From positions 1-33,921 of the forward strand of contig CACXCG010000037.1 in NCBI GenBank assembly GCA_902766125.1: 33,921 nucleotides of DNA, given 5' to 3'. This DNA is from an uncultured Spirochaetaceae bacterium (lineage in GTDB: Bacteria > Spirochaetota > Spirochaetia > Treponematales > Treponemataceae). Positions 1 through 7,479 of the stretch are shown here, piece after piece (positions within the stretch are counted from its first letter, which is position 1; each line of letters starts with the position of its first letter). The notes under the pieces were generated by a model. It ran no database searches. It had not been told where the DNA came from and worked only from the letters and a program-made list of their open reading frames with translations. A program made the translations under genes and the position numbers.

Positions 1-683
1 TGGCACTTTCCATGATGCAGAATATTGCAATCAGAAAAGAGATTCCCTGCGGATTTTTCAGTCTGGAAATGTCTGCTACTCAGATTGGACAGCGTCTTCT
101 GTCTCAGGTATCGGGAGTTCCCGGCGGTAAACTTCGAAGCGGTTTTTTGAAGCAAAGTGACTTTATGGCACTGCAGGATGCAGGGGGAAAGTGTTACGAT
201 GCACCGCTGTGGATCTGTGATACTCCAAACATGAAACTGCTTGACTTACGCGCAATGGCCCGGCGAATGAAAGTTAACAAAGGGGTTAAAATTATTTTTA
301 TAGACTATATTGGTCTGATTACCAGTGACCATGATGATGCGCCCGTATACGAACAGCAGGCAGCAATTTCAAAGTCTTTGAAAAGCCTTGCCCGTGAACT
401 TGATATTCCCATTGTGGTATTGTGTCAGGTTCAGCGTGATGCAGAAGGAAATGAACCGTCTCTTGCAAACTTACGCGGTTCCGGTTCTATTGAACAGGAT
501 GCAGATGTGGTTATGTTTATTCACGGAGAGCGACCTAAAAGAAAAGAAGGGGAGCCGGAGAACCCCATCTGGGACCGCAAACTGATTGTTGCAAAGCAGC
601 GTAACGGCCCCATTGGTGATGTTGATCTTCTGTATATTTCTTACTGTACGCGCTTTGAAAGTAAAGCGCGCAGTGAATCGTAA
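1..683 (+). CDS. dnaB: Replicative DNA helicase DnaB, C-terminal part (5' truncated by window edge)
   Basis: The reading frame is open at the left edge (first full codon at 3) and gives 226 residues of the RecA-like ATPase domain of the hexameric replication-fork helicase. It begins just after where the Walker A lysine should be (ALSMMQNIA follows GKT in the family). Visible landmarks are FSLEMSATQ, the Walker B-type stretch IIFIDYIGLI, the sensor region VVLCQVQRDAEG, LRGSGSIEQDADVVMF, and the AKQRNGP arginine-finger segment ending in TRFES. All are standard for DnaB. The N-terminal domain, linker and Walker A lie outside the window. The stop at 681-683 is only 3 nt from the stop of the convergent P83/100-like gene, and a perfect hairpin sits in the last codons. 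Identification is secure; only completeness upstream is unknown. Confidence 0.95.
   Translation, partial: ALSMMQNIAIRKEIPCGFFSLEMSATQIGQRLLSQVSGVPGGKLRSGFLKQSDFMALQDAGGKCYDAPLWICDTPNMKLLDLRAMARRMKVNKGVKIIFIDYIGLITSDHDDAPVYEQQAAISKSLKSLARELDIPIVVLCQVQRDAEGNEPSLANLRGSGSIEQDADVVMFIHGERPKRKEGEPENPIWDRKLIVAKQRNGPIGDVDLLYISYCTRFESKARSES
649..670. other. Perfect 8-bp inverted repeat in the last codons of dnaB
   Basis: CGCGCTTT (649-656) and AAAGCGCG (663-670) are exact reverse complements around a 6-nt loop. They lie inside dnaB, 10 nt before its stop, at the convergent junction with the P83/100-like gene. No U-tract follows on either strand, so it is not a textbook intrinsic terminator. It could still act as a pause site, 3'-end stabiliser or RNase processing structure for both converging transcripts. 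Confidence 0.5.
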
Positions 684-686
684 GAT

Positions 687-2285
687 TTAGTTCTGTTTTA
701 CCTGAGACAAATCTGCTACATTAAGCAGTACCGGTACACCGTTAGGAGCAGTTACGACAAGTCCTTTCTGTGTTACGGTAATGGGCGTCTCGGGTGAAAC
801 AGCAACCGTACTTGATTTCTGCAGCTTAAGGCTTGCGTTATATTTTCCAATTACATAAGAGTCCCCTGACAGAATTACACAGTAGTAATCAGATCCGTTC
901 TGAACAAGAACTGAATTGTCTGCAAGCGTTTCGCTGCTTTCTGCCTGAATCTCCATGTTATCGCTGTCAAGAAGACACAGTTTAACGGTTCCGGAACCGC
1001 TTGCAGATCCGCACACTGCCATGTATGCAGCAGAAGATACGGTTTTGCCGCTTGCGTCGGTAATGTTAACGTTTCCTGCAGGAAGAATTGTCTTTCCGCG
1101 TATAACGGTTACCGGAGAACCTTTTACCAGGCGTCCGTTTGCTGCATCAACTTTTACCATCTGACTGTAGGTTCCAGAAGTACTGGTTAAGCCGATAACA
1201 GTTGTCTGCTGCGGTGTTGCAGAGGCTGCAGTGGTGCGTTCAATGACTTCTTTCTGATCCTGTGCAATATCTTCACGTTCCTGTGCAGCTTCTTCATTTT
1301 TCTGATCTGCTTTATCCTGAGCTTCGTCTGCTTCTTCCTGAGCTTTGTCTGCCTCTTCCTGAGCCTGATCAGCTTCTTTCTGAGCTTCGTCTGCTTTCTT
1401 CTGTGCTTCTTCAGCTTCTTTCTGTTTTGTGCTGTCGGTCGGATTCTGAGAAGCCTGCTGCTTTTTTTCTTCTGCAGTGCTGCGTGCGGTATCCGCTTTT
1501 TTCTGTGCTTCATCGGCTTTCTTTTGAGCTTCGTCTGCTTTCTGCTGAGCGGTTTCTGCTTTCTTTTCTGCTTCTTCTGCTTCGCGTTCCTTCAGTTCTA
1601 CCATTTCCTTGCGGTCATCGATTCCACGGTCATCTTCTTCGCGCATAGAATCAATAACTTCGCGGTCACTGATAGTTGATGTGTCGACGGTTGAAAGTCC
1701 ACCAGAAAGGTCGCTGAGCGGAATGACAATCTGTGACTGTCCGGGCCATTCATTCCATTTGGTTGAAAGACCACATTTGCTCTGCGTAAGGTTGTCCGTT
1801 ACGACAGTCTTGTAGCGTTCAGTAAATACCTGCATGCGTCCGCGATACACGGCATTGTATACGGTAACAAAAGTTGCAATGGTTGCAGCATCTTTTTCTG
1901 AATAACCGTAGGCGGCGGTAAGATAGGATGCAATAATCTGGCGTAAGTTTTTGATATGATCAACAGCTGCATCTGAACCAATAATCAGAATATCTGCATC
2001 AAGCTTTTCTTTTGTGGTGGAATCAACTGCATGAATCACCGAGTATTTTCCGTTCAGATTAAAGGTTGCTGATGTTGAAACTGAGCGGGAAACCGGCTTT
2101 CCTAATCCGGTACCAATTGCGCGGATTGCTTCGAGCGTATCAACCGTTTTGTGAGGCCCTGTGTAGTTTTCAAACTGAATTGATTCACTGCTTACACTTT
2201 GAATTTCAGACTGATTCACTTCAAGTGCAGTAAGTGCAAAAATAGTGCTCAACGCAATAAGCGGCAGCAGAATGGCTTTTTTCAT
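687..2285 (-). CDS. P83/100-like secreted coiled-coil antigen family protein
   Basis: A 532-residue protein with a signal peptide (about residues 1-20, positively charged start then a hydrophobic core ending TALTA-like). The N-terminal domain (about 21-205) contains the DADILIIGSDAAVDHIKN and FVTVYNAVYRGRM segments that I associate with the Borrelia/Treponema P83/100 family. Residues 225-350 form a Glu/Lys/Ala/Gln-rich coiled coil of imperfect KADEAQK heptads. Residues 360-532 look beta-rich and may form a propeller-like C-terminal domain (repeated short strands such as GRLVKGSPVTVI). The start is fixed by GGAGG 5 nt upstream of ATG 2285. It has its own extended -10 promoter in the 47-nt gap after the upstream gene. 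Expected location is the periplasm or outer membrane; biochemical function is unknown. Family assignment comes from memory of motifs, so moderate confidence. Confidence 0.7.
   Translation of the reverse strand: MKKAILLPLIALSTIFALTALEVNQSEIQSVSSESIQFENYTGPHKTVDTLEAIRAIGTGLGKPVSRSVSTSATFNLNGKYSVIHAVDSTTKEKLDADILIIGSDAAVDHIKNLRQIIASYLTAAYGYSEKDAATIATFVTVYNAVYRGRMQVFTERYKTVVTDNLTQSKCGLSTKWNEWPGQSQIVIPLSDLSGGLSTVDTSTISDREVIDSMREEDDRGIDDRKEMVELKEREAEEAEKKAETAQQKADEAQKKADEAQKKADTARSTAEEKKQQASQNPTDSTKQKEAEEAQKKADEAQKEADQAQEEADKAQEEADEAQDKADQKNEEAAQEREDIAQDQKEVIERTTAASATPQQTTVIGLTSTSGTYSQMVKVDAANGRLVKGSPVTVIRGKTILPAGNVNITDASGKTVSSAAYMAVCGSASGSGTVKLCLLDSDNMEIQAESSETLADNSVLVQNGSDYYCVILSGDSYVIGKYNASLKLQKSSTVAVSPETPITVTQKGLVVTAPNGVPVLLNVADLSQVKQN
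1281..1589 (-). repeat. Imperfect 21-bp (heptad-coding) tandem repeats
   Basis: This stretch codes for about fifteen imperfect copies of the heptad KADEAQK/EADKAQE in the coiled coil of the P83/100-like protein, interrupted by an SQNPTDSTKQ hinge. The DNA copies are similar but not identical (GCTTCGTCTGCTTTCTTCTG-type units on the plus strand). Such arrays can change copy number between strains. The repeat also generates long spurious open frames on both strands. Confidence 0.8.
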
Positions 2286-2306
2286 AATTCCTCCACGTTT
2301 GCGTAG

Positions 2307-2312
2307 AGTATA
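2307..2312 (-). promoter_or_regulatory. Extended -10 promoter for the P83/100-like gene
   Basis: Minus-strand TATACT preceded by TGG (extended -10). The predicted start of transcription leaves a leader of roughly 15 nt that contains the GGAGG site of the gene at 2285. No good -35 is seen; the equivalent position falls in a T-rich run. It suggests that this gene is transcribed separately from the beta-propeller gene upstream. Confidence 0.5.
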
Positions 2313-2332
2313 CCACAGAAGGCTAAAAAAAT

Positions 2333-4102
2333 CTAGATTGAAAGCTGTGCAAGTGTCTTAAGCGTTTGCAGTGCATAGTCGCGGATACGGCTGTCGTAGG
2401 ATGGCATAAGGAGTGTCTTAAGCATGTCTTCTCCGTGCCTGAAATAGGCAGGGCGACCCATGTAGCGGCAGATCTGTACAATTGCGTCACAGACTTCTTT
2501 CATCAAAAGAACATTTGCAGAAGCAGAACTTTCCCTCAGTACGCCTTCCAGAGCAAGCAGCATGCTTCCGTCTCCGTCAAAACCAAGATTCTTTGCAGAA
2601 CGTACAAGACAAAGCAGTATCTGCGGATCTTTGACTGTAGTTAACATGCGGGCAAGTGTCTTTTGAAATACCGCAGTTCCTGTCTGTGAAATAATATTCA
2701 GAACCGTTTCTGCATACGCAGGCTGGGTAAGAAACCAGGGCTTTTCTGTTGTGGGGGTATTTGTAGCCGTATAGGCATTGTTCAGTTCACTTAATTCCTG
2801 AGTCAGATACGAAAGCCAGAGTGCTTCCTGTTCGCCGTAGTTTCCTGCTTTGAGAGCTTTATAAATATCATCAGCATTGCTTTCCCTCATGGAAAGAAGA
2901 GAAACCGGTCTGTAATACGCTTCGTAACTTTTTGTGTTGTTCTGTCCAAACTGATTTTCCTGCGTGCGCACTCCCTGAATCATGCGGTAGGCACTTACCG
3001 TCCAGTCATTTCCGCACAGCACCAGATATCCGGAATCAGTTGCAAAGAGTTTTGTCCATGATTTTTTTGCATTCAGTTTTGCACACCACAGTTCATGTCC
3101 GTTTATGTCATAGCAGGCTGCCTGCTGCGTATCTGCAAGAACTAATCCATGTACGGTCTGCTGAAGGTAGATGAGCCGCGCTCCGTTTACGTCTTGTGCA
3201 CAATACGATTTTTTTTCTGAACCGTCTGCACAGTTCAGTACCGTTATTTCACTTGAGGCAGAAAGACCTGCGTTTATAACGGTTACCGTTGACGGAGTGG
3301 TATCAGAAATGCAGAGTGTCTTTTGTCCCTGTCCCAGTGTGTAACGCCATCTTGATTCAAGTGAAGCTTCCTGTGTTTTACTGTCATGGGTTGCCTTACA
3401 TAAACCAATGCTTCCGTCATTAAACACAAGCAGCACTCCCTCTGAACAGGATGCAGCCTGCAGTACCGCACCCGAAAACGTAACTTCATTAAGCAGTCTT
3501 CCAAACGGAGAGATGTGGGATGCAACACTGTGAGTTCCGTCTTTTTTAGTCAGAAATGCAAGCAGCGAACCGTCATTTAACTGCACCAGCGGAATGTTCG
3601 TGTCCTGATCGCTAAGCGCCAGTTTCCATTTTTGAATTCCGTTTAATCCCCAGCAGAAGACAGCATTTTTTGTCCGTGCAAAAATCCGTCCGTCCCAGCC
3701 AAAAAGAGGAGCTTCGTTGACCGATTCTCTTGCGTCGTTTTTCCAGATTGAAAGTCCGGTCGGGCTCAAAAGCTGAACCGTAGAACTTCCCGTTACAATG
3801 CACAGAATGTCTCCCGGCCCCGCACTGATAAACGGTTTTGGACGGGCAGTTGCAGCCTTCTGCCATAAGACCGCACCGTCTTTGGAAAAACCGGTTATCA
3901 TGCGTCCTTCACAGACAGCAACGCAGCCGTAAGAGGTTTTGACAACATCACTTTGAACTGCACCCGCAAGAACTGAGTAGGCGTTGGGTTCAACATCTGA
4001 AAGAGAAACAATGTTTGTTTCTCCTGCAAATACAGTTTGTATTGATAGAAAAAGCGTGAGAATGACTACAAAATACGACAGTTTGCAGTGTTTTTGCTTC
4101 AT
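2333..4102 (-). CDS. Secreted beta-propeller (PQQ-like) protein with helical C-terminal repeats
   Basis: 589 residues with a clear signal peptide (about 1-26, hydrophobic core then TVFA). Residues about 35-375 contain repeated blade-like units with W/G patterns such as GFSKDGAVLWQK, SPTGLSIWKND, GLNGIQKWKL and DINGHELWCAKL, typical of PQQ-like propellers. Residues about 400-589 are helical, with repeats resembling HEAT/ARM hairpins (TLARMLTTVKDPQILLCLVRSAKNLG; RIRDYALQTLKTLAQ). No enzymatic signature is visible. The start codon overlaps the rlmD stop as ATGA, so it is translationally coupled to a cytoplasmic rRNA methyltransferase despite being exported. Probable envelope or periplasmic interaction scaffold; function unknown. 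Confidence 0.75.
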   Translation of the reverse strand: MKQKHCKLSYFVVILTLFLSIQTVFAGETNIVSLSDVEPNAYSVLAGAVQSDVVKTSYGCVAVCEGRMITGFSKDGAVLWQKAATARPKPFISAGPGDILCIVTGSSTVQLLSPTGLSIWKNDARESVNEAPLFGWDGRIFARTKNAVFCWGLNGIQKWKLALSDQDTNIPLVQLNDGSLLAFLTKKDGTHSVASHISPFGRLLNEVTFSGAVLQAASCSEGVLLVFNDGSIGLCKATHDSKTQEASLESRWRYTLGQGQKTLCISDTTPSTVTVINAGLSASSEITVLNCADGSEKKSYCAQDVNGARLIYLQQTVHGLVLADTQQAACYDINGHELWCAKLNAKKSWTKLFATDSGYLVLCGNDWTVSAYRMIQGVRTQENQFGQNNTKSYEAYYRPVSLLSMRESNADDIYKALKAGNYGEQEALWLSYLTQELSELNNAYTATNTPTTEKPWFLTQPAYAETVLNIISQTGTAVFQKTLARMLTTVKDPQILLCLVRSAKNLGFDGDGSMLLALEGVLRESSASANVLLMKEVCDAIVQICRYMGRPAYFRHGEDMLKTLLMPSYDSRIRDYALQTLKTLAQLSI

Positions 4103-5358
4103 TCAGCATCCCTGGAAAGATATGCAAGGCTTTCTATGTGCGCTGTCTGCGGATAAAAATCAAGCAGGAAGAGTTTTTCAAGACGGTATCCTGCCTTAAT
4201 CAGCCGGGCGATATCCCGTGCATGGGTTGCCGCATCACAGGAAATGCTCCGTACCTTGGGAATGCAGTGTTTGCACAGCCAGTCGCACACTTCTTTTTCC
4301 ATTCCGCTTCGGGGAGGATCTATGACTACTGCGTCAAACAGACCGTTTCGTTCAATACAGCTTTGTGCATGATTTTCTGCCCACACTCCGCCGCTTACGC
4401 CGTAGCTTTCGTGCATTTTGTTTGCAAGATTCTGTTCTGCGTAAATCAGTGCATCACGGTTGTGTTCTACCAGCGTTACCATATCAAAGCGTTCTGCCAG
4501 AAAAGTTGAAAAGGTTCCGCAGCCTGCATACATATCAAGAACATGTTTTCCGGATAGACCTTCGCACACGACCGGAATTGCTTTCTGCAGTACATCAAGA
4601 TTAGACTGAAAGAATCCCTGAACATCAAAGGTAACCGGTTTTCCGCACAGCATGACCGTACAGGCATTACGCGGATCAAGGGAACCTGCAGTCCACTGTT
4701 TTTTTACCTGCTTCTGTTTGGGAAGGGGGCGTCCGTTTTGCATGCGTTTTTCTTTCTTTGGTGCAGCAGGTTTTGCTTTGGAAACTTCGTGAGCAATAAT
4801 CAGACGGTCAAAGCCTTCAGGAATTGAACAGATTGCATCAGAACCAAACACATGAACTCTTCCCCTGGGACGTTTTTCAATCGGCACTTCTTTCAGGTAA
4901 TGATTGATTTCGTTTGTGGCACAGGGACATTCGGTCAGGGAAACGATTTTGTCTGACATCTTCATTTTTAGTCCGCCGCCGGTAAACTGAAAGCGTGAAC
5001 GGTAAGCCGTCGGACTTGCAGAAACGGTTTCTATCTGGGAAACGGTAATTCCTTCGCGTTCAAAGGCACTTTTCAGCATCTGAACCCGCAGTTCTTTCTG
5101 GTATTCGCTGTCTGCATGCTGAAGCGAACAGCCGCCGCAGATGCCGTAGTATTTACAGAACGGAGTAACCCGGTGAGGGGAAGGTGTTACGATATTGACA
5201 ATGCGGGCACAGTCATAGTCCCGGTTTTGTCTGGTAATTTCAATTTCCAGCGTCTCTCCAGGAAGTGCAAACGGAATAAAAACAGTTTTTCCGTCAATTT
5301 TTGCAATACAATCTCCCCCAAAAACCATTTTTTCTGTTATAATAGTGTGTACCGGCAT
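4099..5358 (-). CDS. rlmD: 23S rRNA (uracil-5-)-methyltransferase, RlmD/RumA family
   Basis: SAM-dependent enzyme that makes 5-methyluridine in 23S rRNA. The 419 residues show an N-terminal TRAM RNA-binding domain (about 1-58: VFGGDCIAKIDGKTVFIPFA), a [4Fe-4S] motif C68-x5-C74-x2-C77 (PFCKYYGICGGCSLQH) with a later TECPC, the FFQSN motif, SAM loop DMYAGCGTFS, DPPRSG, the catalytic Cys374 in SCDAATHARD and the general-base Glu409 in AHIESLAYLSR. SCD replaces the usual SCN. A Lys-rich insert (about 190-230) precedes the methyltransferase domain. I start at ATG 5358 rather than an ATG 15 codons upstream because the family begins at the TRAM domain and a strong -10 lies between the two. The exact target (U747 or U1939 equivalent) cannot be told. 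Confidence 0.88.
   Translation of the reverse strand: MPVHTIITEKMVFGGDCIAKIDGKTVFIPFALPGETLEIEITRQNRDYDCARIVNIVTPSPHRVTPFCKYYGICGGCSLQHADSEYQKELRVQMLKSAFEREGITVSQIETVSASPTAYRSRFQFTGGGLKMKMSDKIVSLTECPCATNEINHYLKEVPIEKRPRGRVHVFGSDAICSIPEGFDRLIIAHEVSKAKPAAPKKEKRMQNGRPLPKQKQVKKQWTAGSLDPRNACTVMLCGKPVTFDVQGFFQSNLDVLQKAIPVVCEGLSGKHVLDMYAGCGTFSTFLAERFDMVTLVEHNRDALIYAEQNLANKMHESYGVSGGVWAENHAQSCIERNGLFDAVVIDPPRSGMEKEVCDWLCKHCIPKVRSISCDAATHARDIARLIKAGYRLEKLFLLDFYPQTAHIESLAYLSRDAE
5335..5343 (+). promoter_or_regulatory. Extended -10 promoter of the alpha/beta hydrolase gene
   Basis: TATAAT at 5338-5343 with an upstream TGT (extended -10); no -35 hexamer is recognisable. It lies inside the 5' end of rlmD, so the two divergent promoters overlap and would compete. 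The predicted leader of about 45 nt contains the GGGGGA site ahead of ATG 5394. Confidence 0.5.
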
Positions 5359-5365
5359 ACAGAAC

Positions 5366-5394
5366 AGTATACCAGAAATAGGGGGAATACACAA
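5366..5394 (-). promoter_or_regulatory. Promoter of rlmD, apparently leaderless
   Basis: On the minus strand TTGTGT (5389-5394) and TATACT (5366-5371) are 17 nt apart, and the -10 carries an upstream TGG extension. Seven nt separate the -10 from ATG 5358, so transcription should begin at or within a base or two of the start codon, leaving no room for a Shine-Dalgarno site. The -35 overlaps the start of the divergent hydrolase gene. Confidence 0.6.
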
Positions 5395-6335
5395 TGACAA
5401 CAAACATTGAACGCTTTACCATGAGTGACGGAAATGAAAATGCAGTCCGTTCATGGATTCCATCTGGAGATGTAAGGGCAGTGGTAGTACTGAGCCACGG
5501 CATGGCAGAACATTCAGCCCGCTATGACCGCTTTGGCTGTGTGCTTGCAGAAAACGGAATTGCACTGTATGCAGAAGATCACCGCGGTCACGGAGAAACA
5601 GCAAAGATTGCAAAAGAAAAGGGAACCGGCACTTTCGGTTATCTTGCTCCTAAGAACGGAGCTTTCCGTGTCGTAGAGGACATTCATGAAGAAGTTGAAG
5701 AAGTAAAGAAACGCCATCCCGGCAAAAAAATCATTCTGTTTGGACACAGCTTTGGTTCATTTATTTCCCAGTGCTTTATTGAAACATACGGTTCAACAAT
5801 CGATGCCTGTGTTCTGTGCGGAAGTGCAGGTCCCCGTCTTTCCCTGATGAAGAGTGCAAAGGTAATCGGCGGAATCATAAAGACATTCTCTAACCCCAAA
5901 AAGCCTTCTAAGTTCCTTGATAAAATGGCCTTCGGAGCATACAACAAAAAATATGAAAATCCGCGGACTTCTTTTGACTGGCTGTCACGCGATACGGTAG
6001 AAGTTGACAAGTACATAATGGATGACTGGTGTGGCTTTATCTGTACAACTTCGTTCTTCTGTGACATGTTTGACCTCTTGTGCTATATCCATACAAAACC
6101 GCACATGGCACAGATACCGAAGAATCTTCCGGTTCACATTATTGCCGGTGATGCAGACCCGGTTGGCGATTACGGAAAGTCACTCAAGGATCTGCTTGCC
6201 TGCTATGAAGCAAACGGAATGACAAAGGTCGACCTTAAACTGTGGCCGGAATGCCGTCATGAACTTCTGAATGAACTGAATCGTGACGAAATAGAGCAGG
6301 ATATACTTGCATTTATAAACGCTCAGTTGACTTGA
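5394..6335 (+). CDS. Alpha/beta hydrolase, monoacylglycerol lipase / lysophospholipase-like
   Basis: 313 residues of the Hydrolase_4 (serine aminopeptidase S33-like) family. The N-terminal LSHGMAEHSARY (oxyanion-hole region), EDHRGHGET, the nucleophile elbow GHSFGS with Ser119, the acid in AGDADPVG (Asp255) and His289 in CRHELLNE form the expected catalytic triad. There is no signal peptide, so it is cytoplasmic. Family members cleave monoacylglycerols or lysophospholipids; the substrate here is unproven. The start is ATG 5394, preceded by GGGGGA. It is divergent from rlmD with overlapping promoters. Only 34 nt separate its stop from the pcnB start codon, and its stop overlaps the pcnB -35 element. 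Confidence 0.85.
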   Translation: MTTNIERFTMSDGNENAVRSWIPSGDVRAVVVLSHGMAEHSARYDRFGCVLAENGIALYAEDHRGHGETAKIAKEKGTGTFGYLAPKNGAFRVVEDIHEEVEEVKKRHPGKKIILFGHSFGSFISQCFIETYGSTIDACVLCGSAGPRLSLMKSAKVIGGIIKTFSNPKKPSKFLDKMAFGAYNKKYENPRTSFDWLSRDTVEVDKYIMDDWCGFICTTSFFCDMFDLLCYIHTKPHMAQIPKNLPVHIIAGDADPVGDYGKSLKDLLACYEANGMTKVDLKLWPECRHELLNELNRDEIEQDILAFINAQLT

Positions 6336-6360
6336 AAAAAATTGCGTCAGTCAGTATAAT
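6332..6360 (+). promoter_or_regulatory. Promoter of pcnB, near-leaderless
   Basis: TTGAAA (6332-6337), 17-nt spacer, perfect TATAAT (6355-6360). The predicted transcription start is near 6367 and the only usable start codon in frame is GTG 6370, so the leader would be 0-3 nt. The -35 overlaps the stop codon of the hydrolase gene. Confidence 0.65.
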
Positions 6361-6369
6361 GCGCTCATT

Positions 6370-7476
6370 GTGTTAATCCGTTACGGAACCGACCGCCTGG
6401 GTAAGCCCGTTCAGAAAGCGGTCATTTATACCAAAGATGAGCATCATATTCCTCGCGATAAAATCGATACTGACGCAGTGTACATTGTTGCACGCCTGAA
6501 GGAAAACGGATTTGACGCTTACATCGTAGGTGGCGCAGTCCGTGACCTTCTGGTGGGGCATCATCCCAAAGATTTTGACATTGTTACTGATGCAACTCCC
6601 AGCCGCATAAAAAAAATCTTCCGCAATTCACGCATAATTGGACGCCGTTTCCGCTTAGTGCATGTATTCTTTGGAGACAACATTTACGAAGTAAGTACAT
6701 TCCGCTCAACGGTTGACGGTTCTGTGGGTAACGTATTCGGCACCATGGATGAAGATGTCATGCGCCGTGACTTTACGCTTAACGCCCTATACTATGATCC
6801 TCAGAAAGAGCAGGTGATTGATTACGTGGGTGGCGTAAAGGATATCAAAAAAGGTGTGCTCCGTCCCATTATTCCGCTTGAAAAGATTTTCGTTGAAGAT
6901 CCGGTCCGCATGATTCGTGCCGTAAAATATGCCGCAACAACCGAGTGTAAGATTTCTCATTCACTCAAAAAGAAAATCCGTGACAGTGCACAGCTTTTGT
7001 CTCCGGTTTCTCCCTCACGCCTTACCGAAGAACTTTTAAAAATCATTTCCAGTACCCATTCGCTTCCCATTGTAAAAGGAGCACTCGATACTGATCTGTT
7101 TGCATACATTCAGCCTGCGGCAACCAGCATGATGCTTGAAAACCGTCGCTTTATGAATGCGTATCTTACCAGCCTTGAAGAACTTGATGCCTTTGTATCA
7201 TCGCATCCCGACTGCCGCCTGGGAGAAAAACTTGCATACATTCTACGTGACTTTGTTGCAGGACTTACCGACTGGGAAAAAGAAGCAAAGGAAACTCCCG
7301 CTGCAGAACTGTATAAACGCACCTGGGCTCAGTGCAGGAATTTTGTGCTTCCCATGAATCCTCAGAGAACAGAACTGGAATATGCGGTAAGAAACATTCT
7401 TTCTTCGTATGGAGTTCAGGTAAAGCAGACCCGCCGCAGAAGGCCACAGAAACCTGCTGCTCCGAAAACAAAATAG
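6370..7476 (+). CDS. pcnB: Poly(A) polymerase / CCA-transferase family nucleotidyltransferase, PcnB type
   Basis: 368 residues of the class II nucleotidyltransferase family, which adds AMP residues to RNA 3' ends. Seen: YIVGGAVRDLLVG, catalytic DFDIVT (Asp68, Asp70), IIGRRFRLVHVFF, EVSTFR (Glu107), RRDFTLNALYYDP, and VEDPVRMIRAVKYAA. The C-terminus is a basic tail (KQTRRRRPQK), and the IGRRF motif with this tail favours PcnB over a CCA-adding enzyme. The start must be GTG 6370: no other ATG/GTG/TTG precedes the domain in frame, and an in-frame stop lies at 6334. No Shine-Dalgarno is present and a strong promoter sits directly upstream. Its stop is 3 nt from the convergent gene's stop. It probably acts in polyadenylation-assisted RNA decay. 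Confidence 0.87.
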   Translation: MLIRYGTDRLGKPVQKAVIYTKDEHHIPRDKIDTDAVYIVARLKENGFDAYIVGGAVRDLLVGHHPKDFDIVTDATPSRIKKIFRNSRIIGRRFRLVHVFFGDNIYEVSTFRSTVDGSVGNVFGTMDEDVMRRDFTLNALYYDPQKEQVIDYVGGVKDIKKGVLRPIIPLEKIFVEDPVRMIRAVKYAATTECKISHSLKKKIRDSAQLLSPVSPSRLTEELLKIISSTHSLPIVKGALDTDLFAYIQPAATSMMLENRRFMNAYLTSLEELDAFVSSHPDCRLGEKLAYILRDFVAGLTDWEKEAKETPAAELYKRTWAQCRNFVLPMNPQRTELEYAVRNILSSYGVQVKQTRRRRPQKPAAPKTK

Positions 7477-7479
7477 TCT

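Noticed and set aside
1187..1648. Long open frames on both strands rich in Lys/Arg or Leu/Ser
   Set aside because: They are out-of-frame readings of the heptad repeat in the P83/100-like gene and have no ribosome site or recognisable domain.
5359..5403. Longer rlmD N-terminus from ATG 5403
   Set aside because: The extra 15 residues are upstream of the TRAM domain and the region contains the rlmD promoter.
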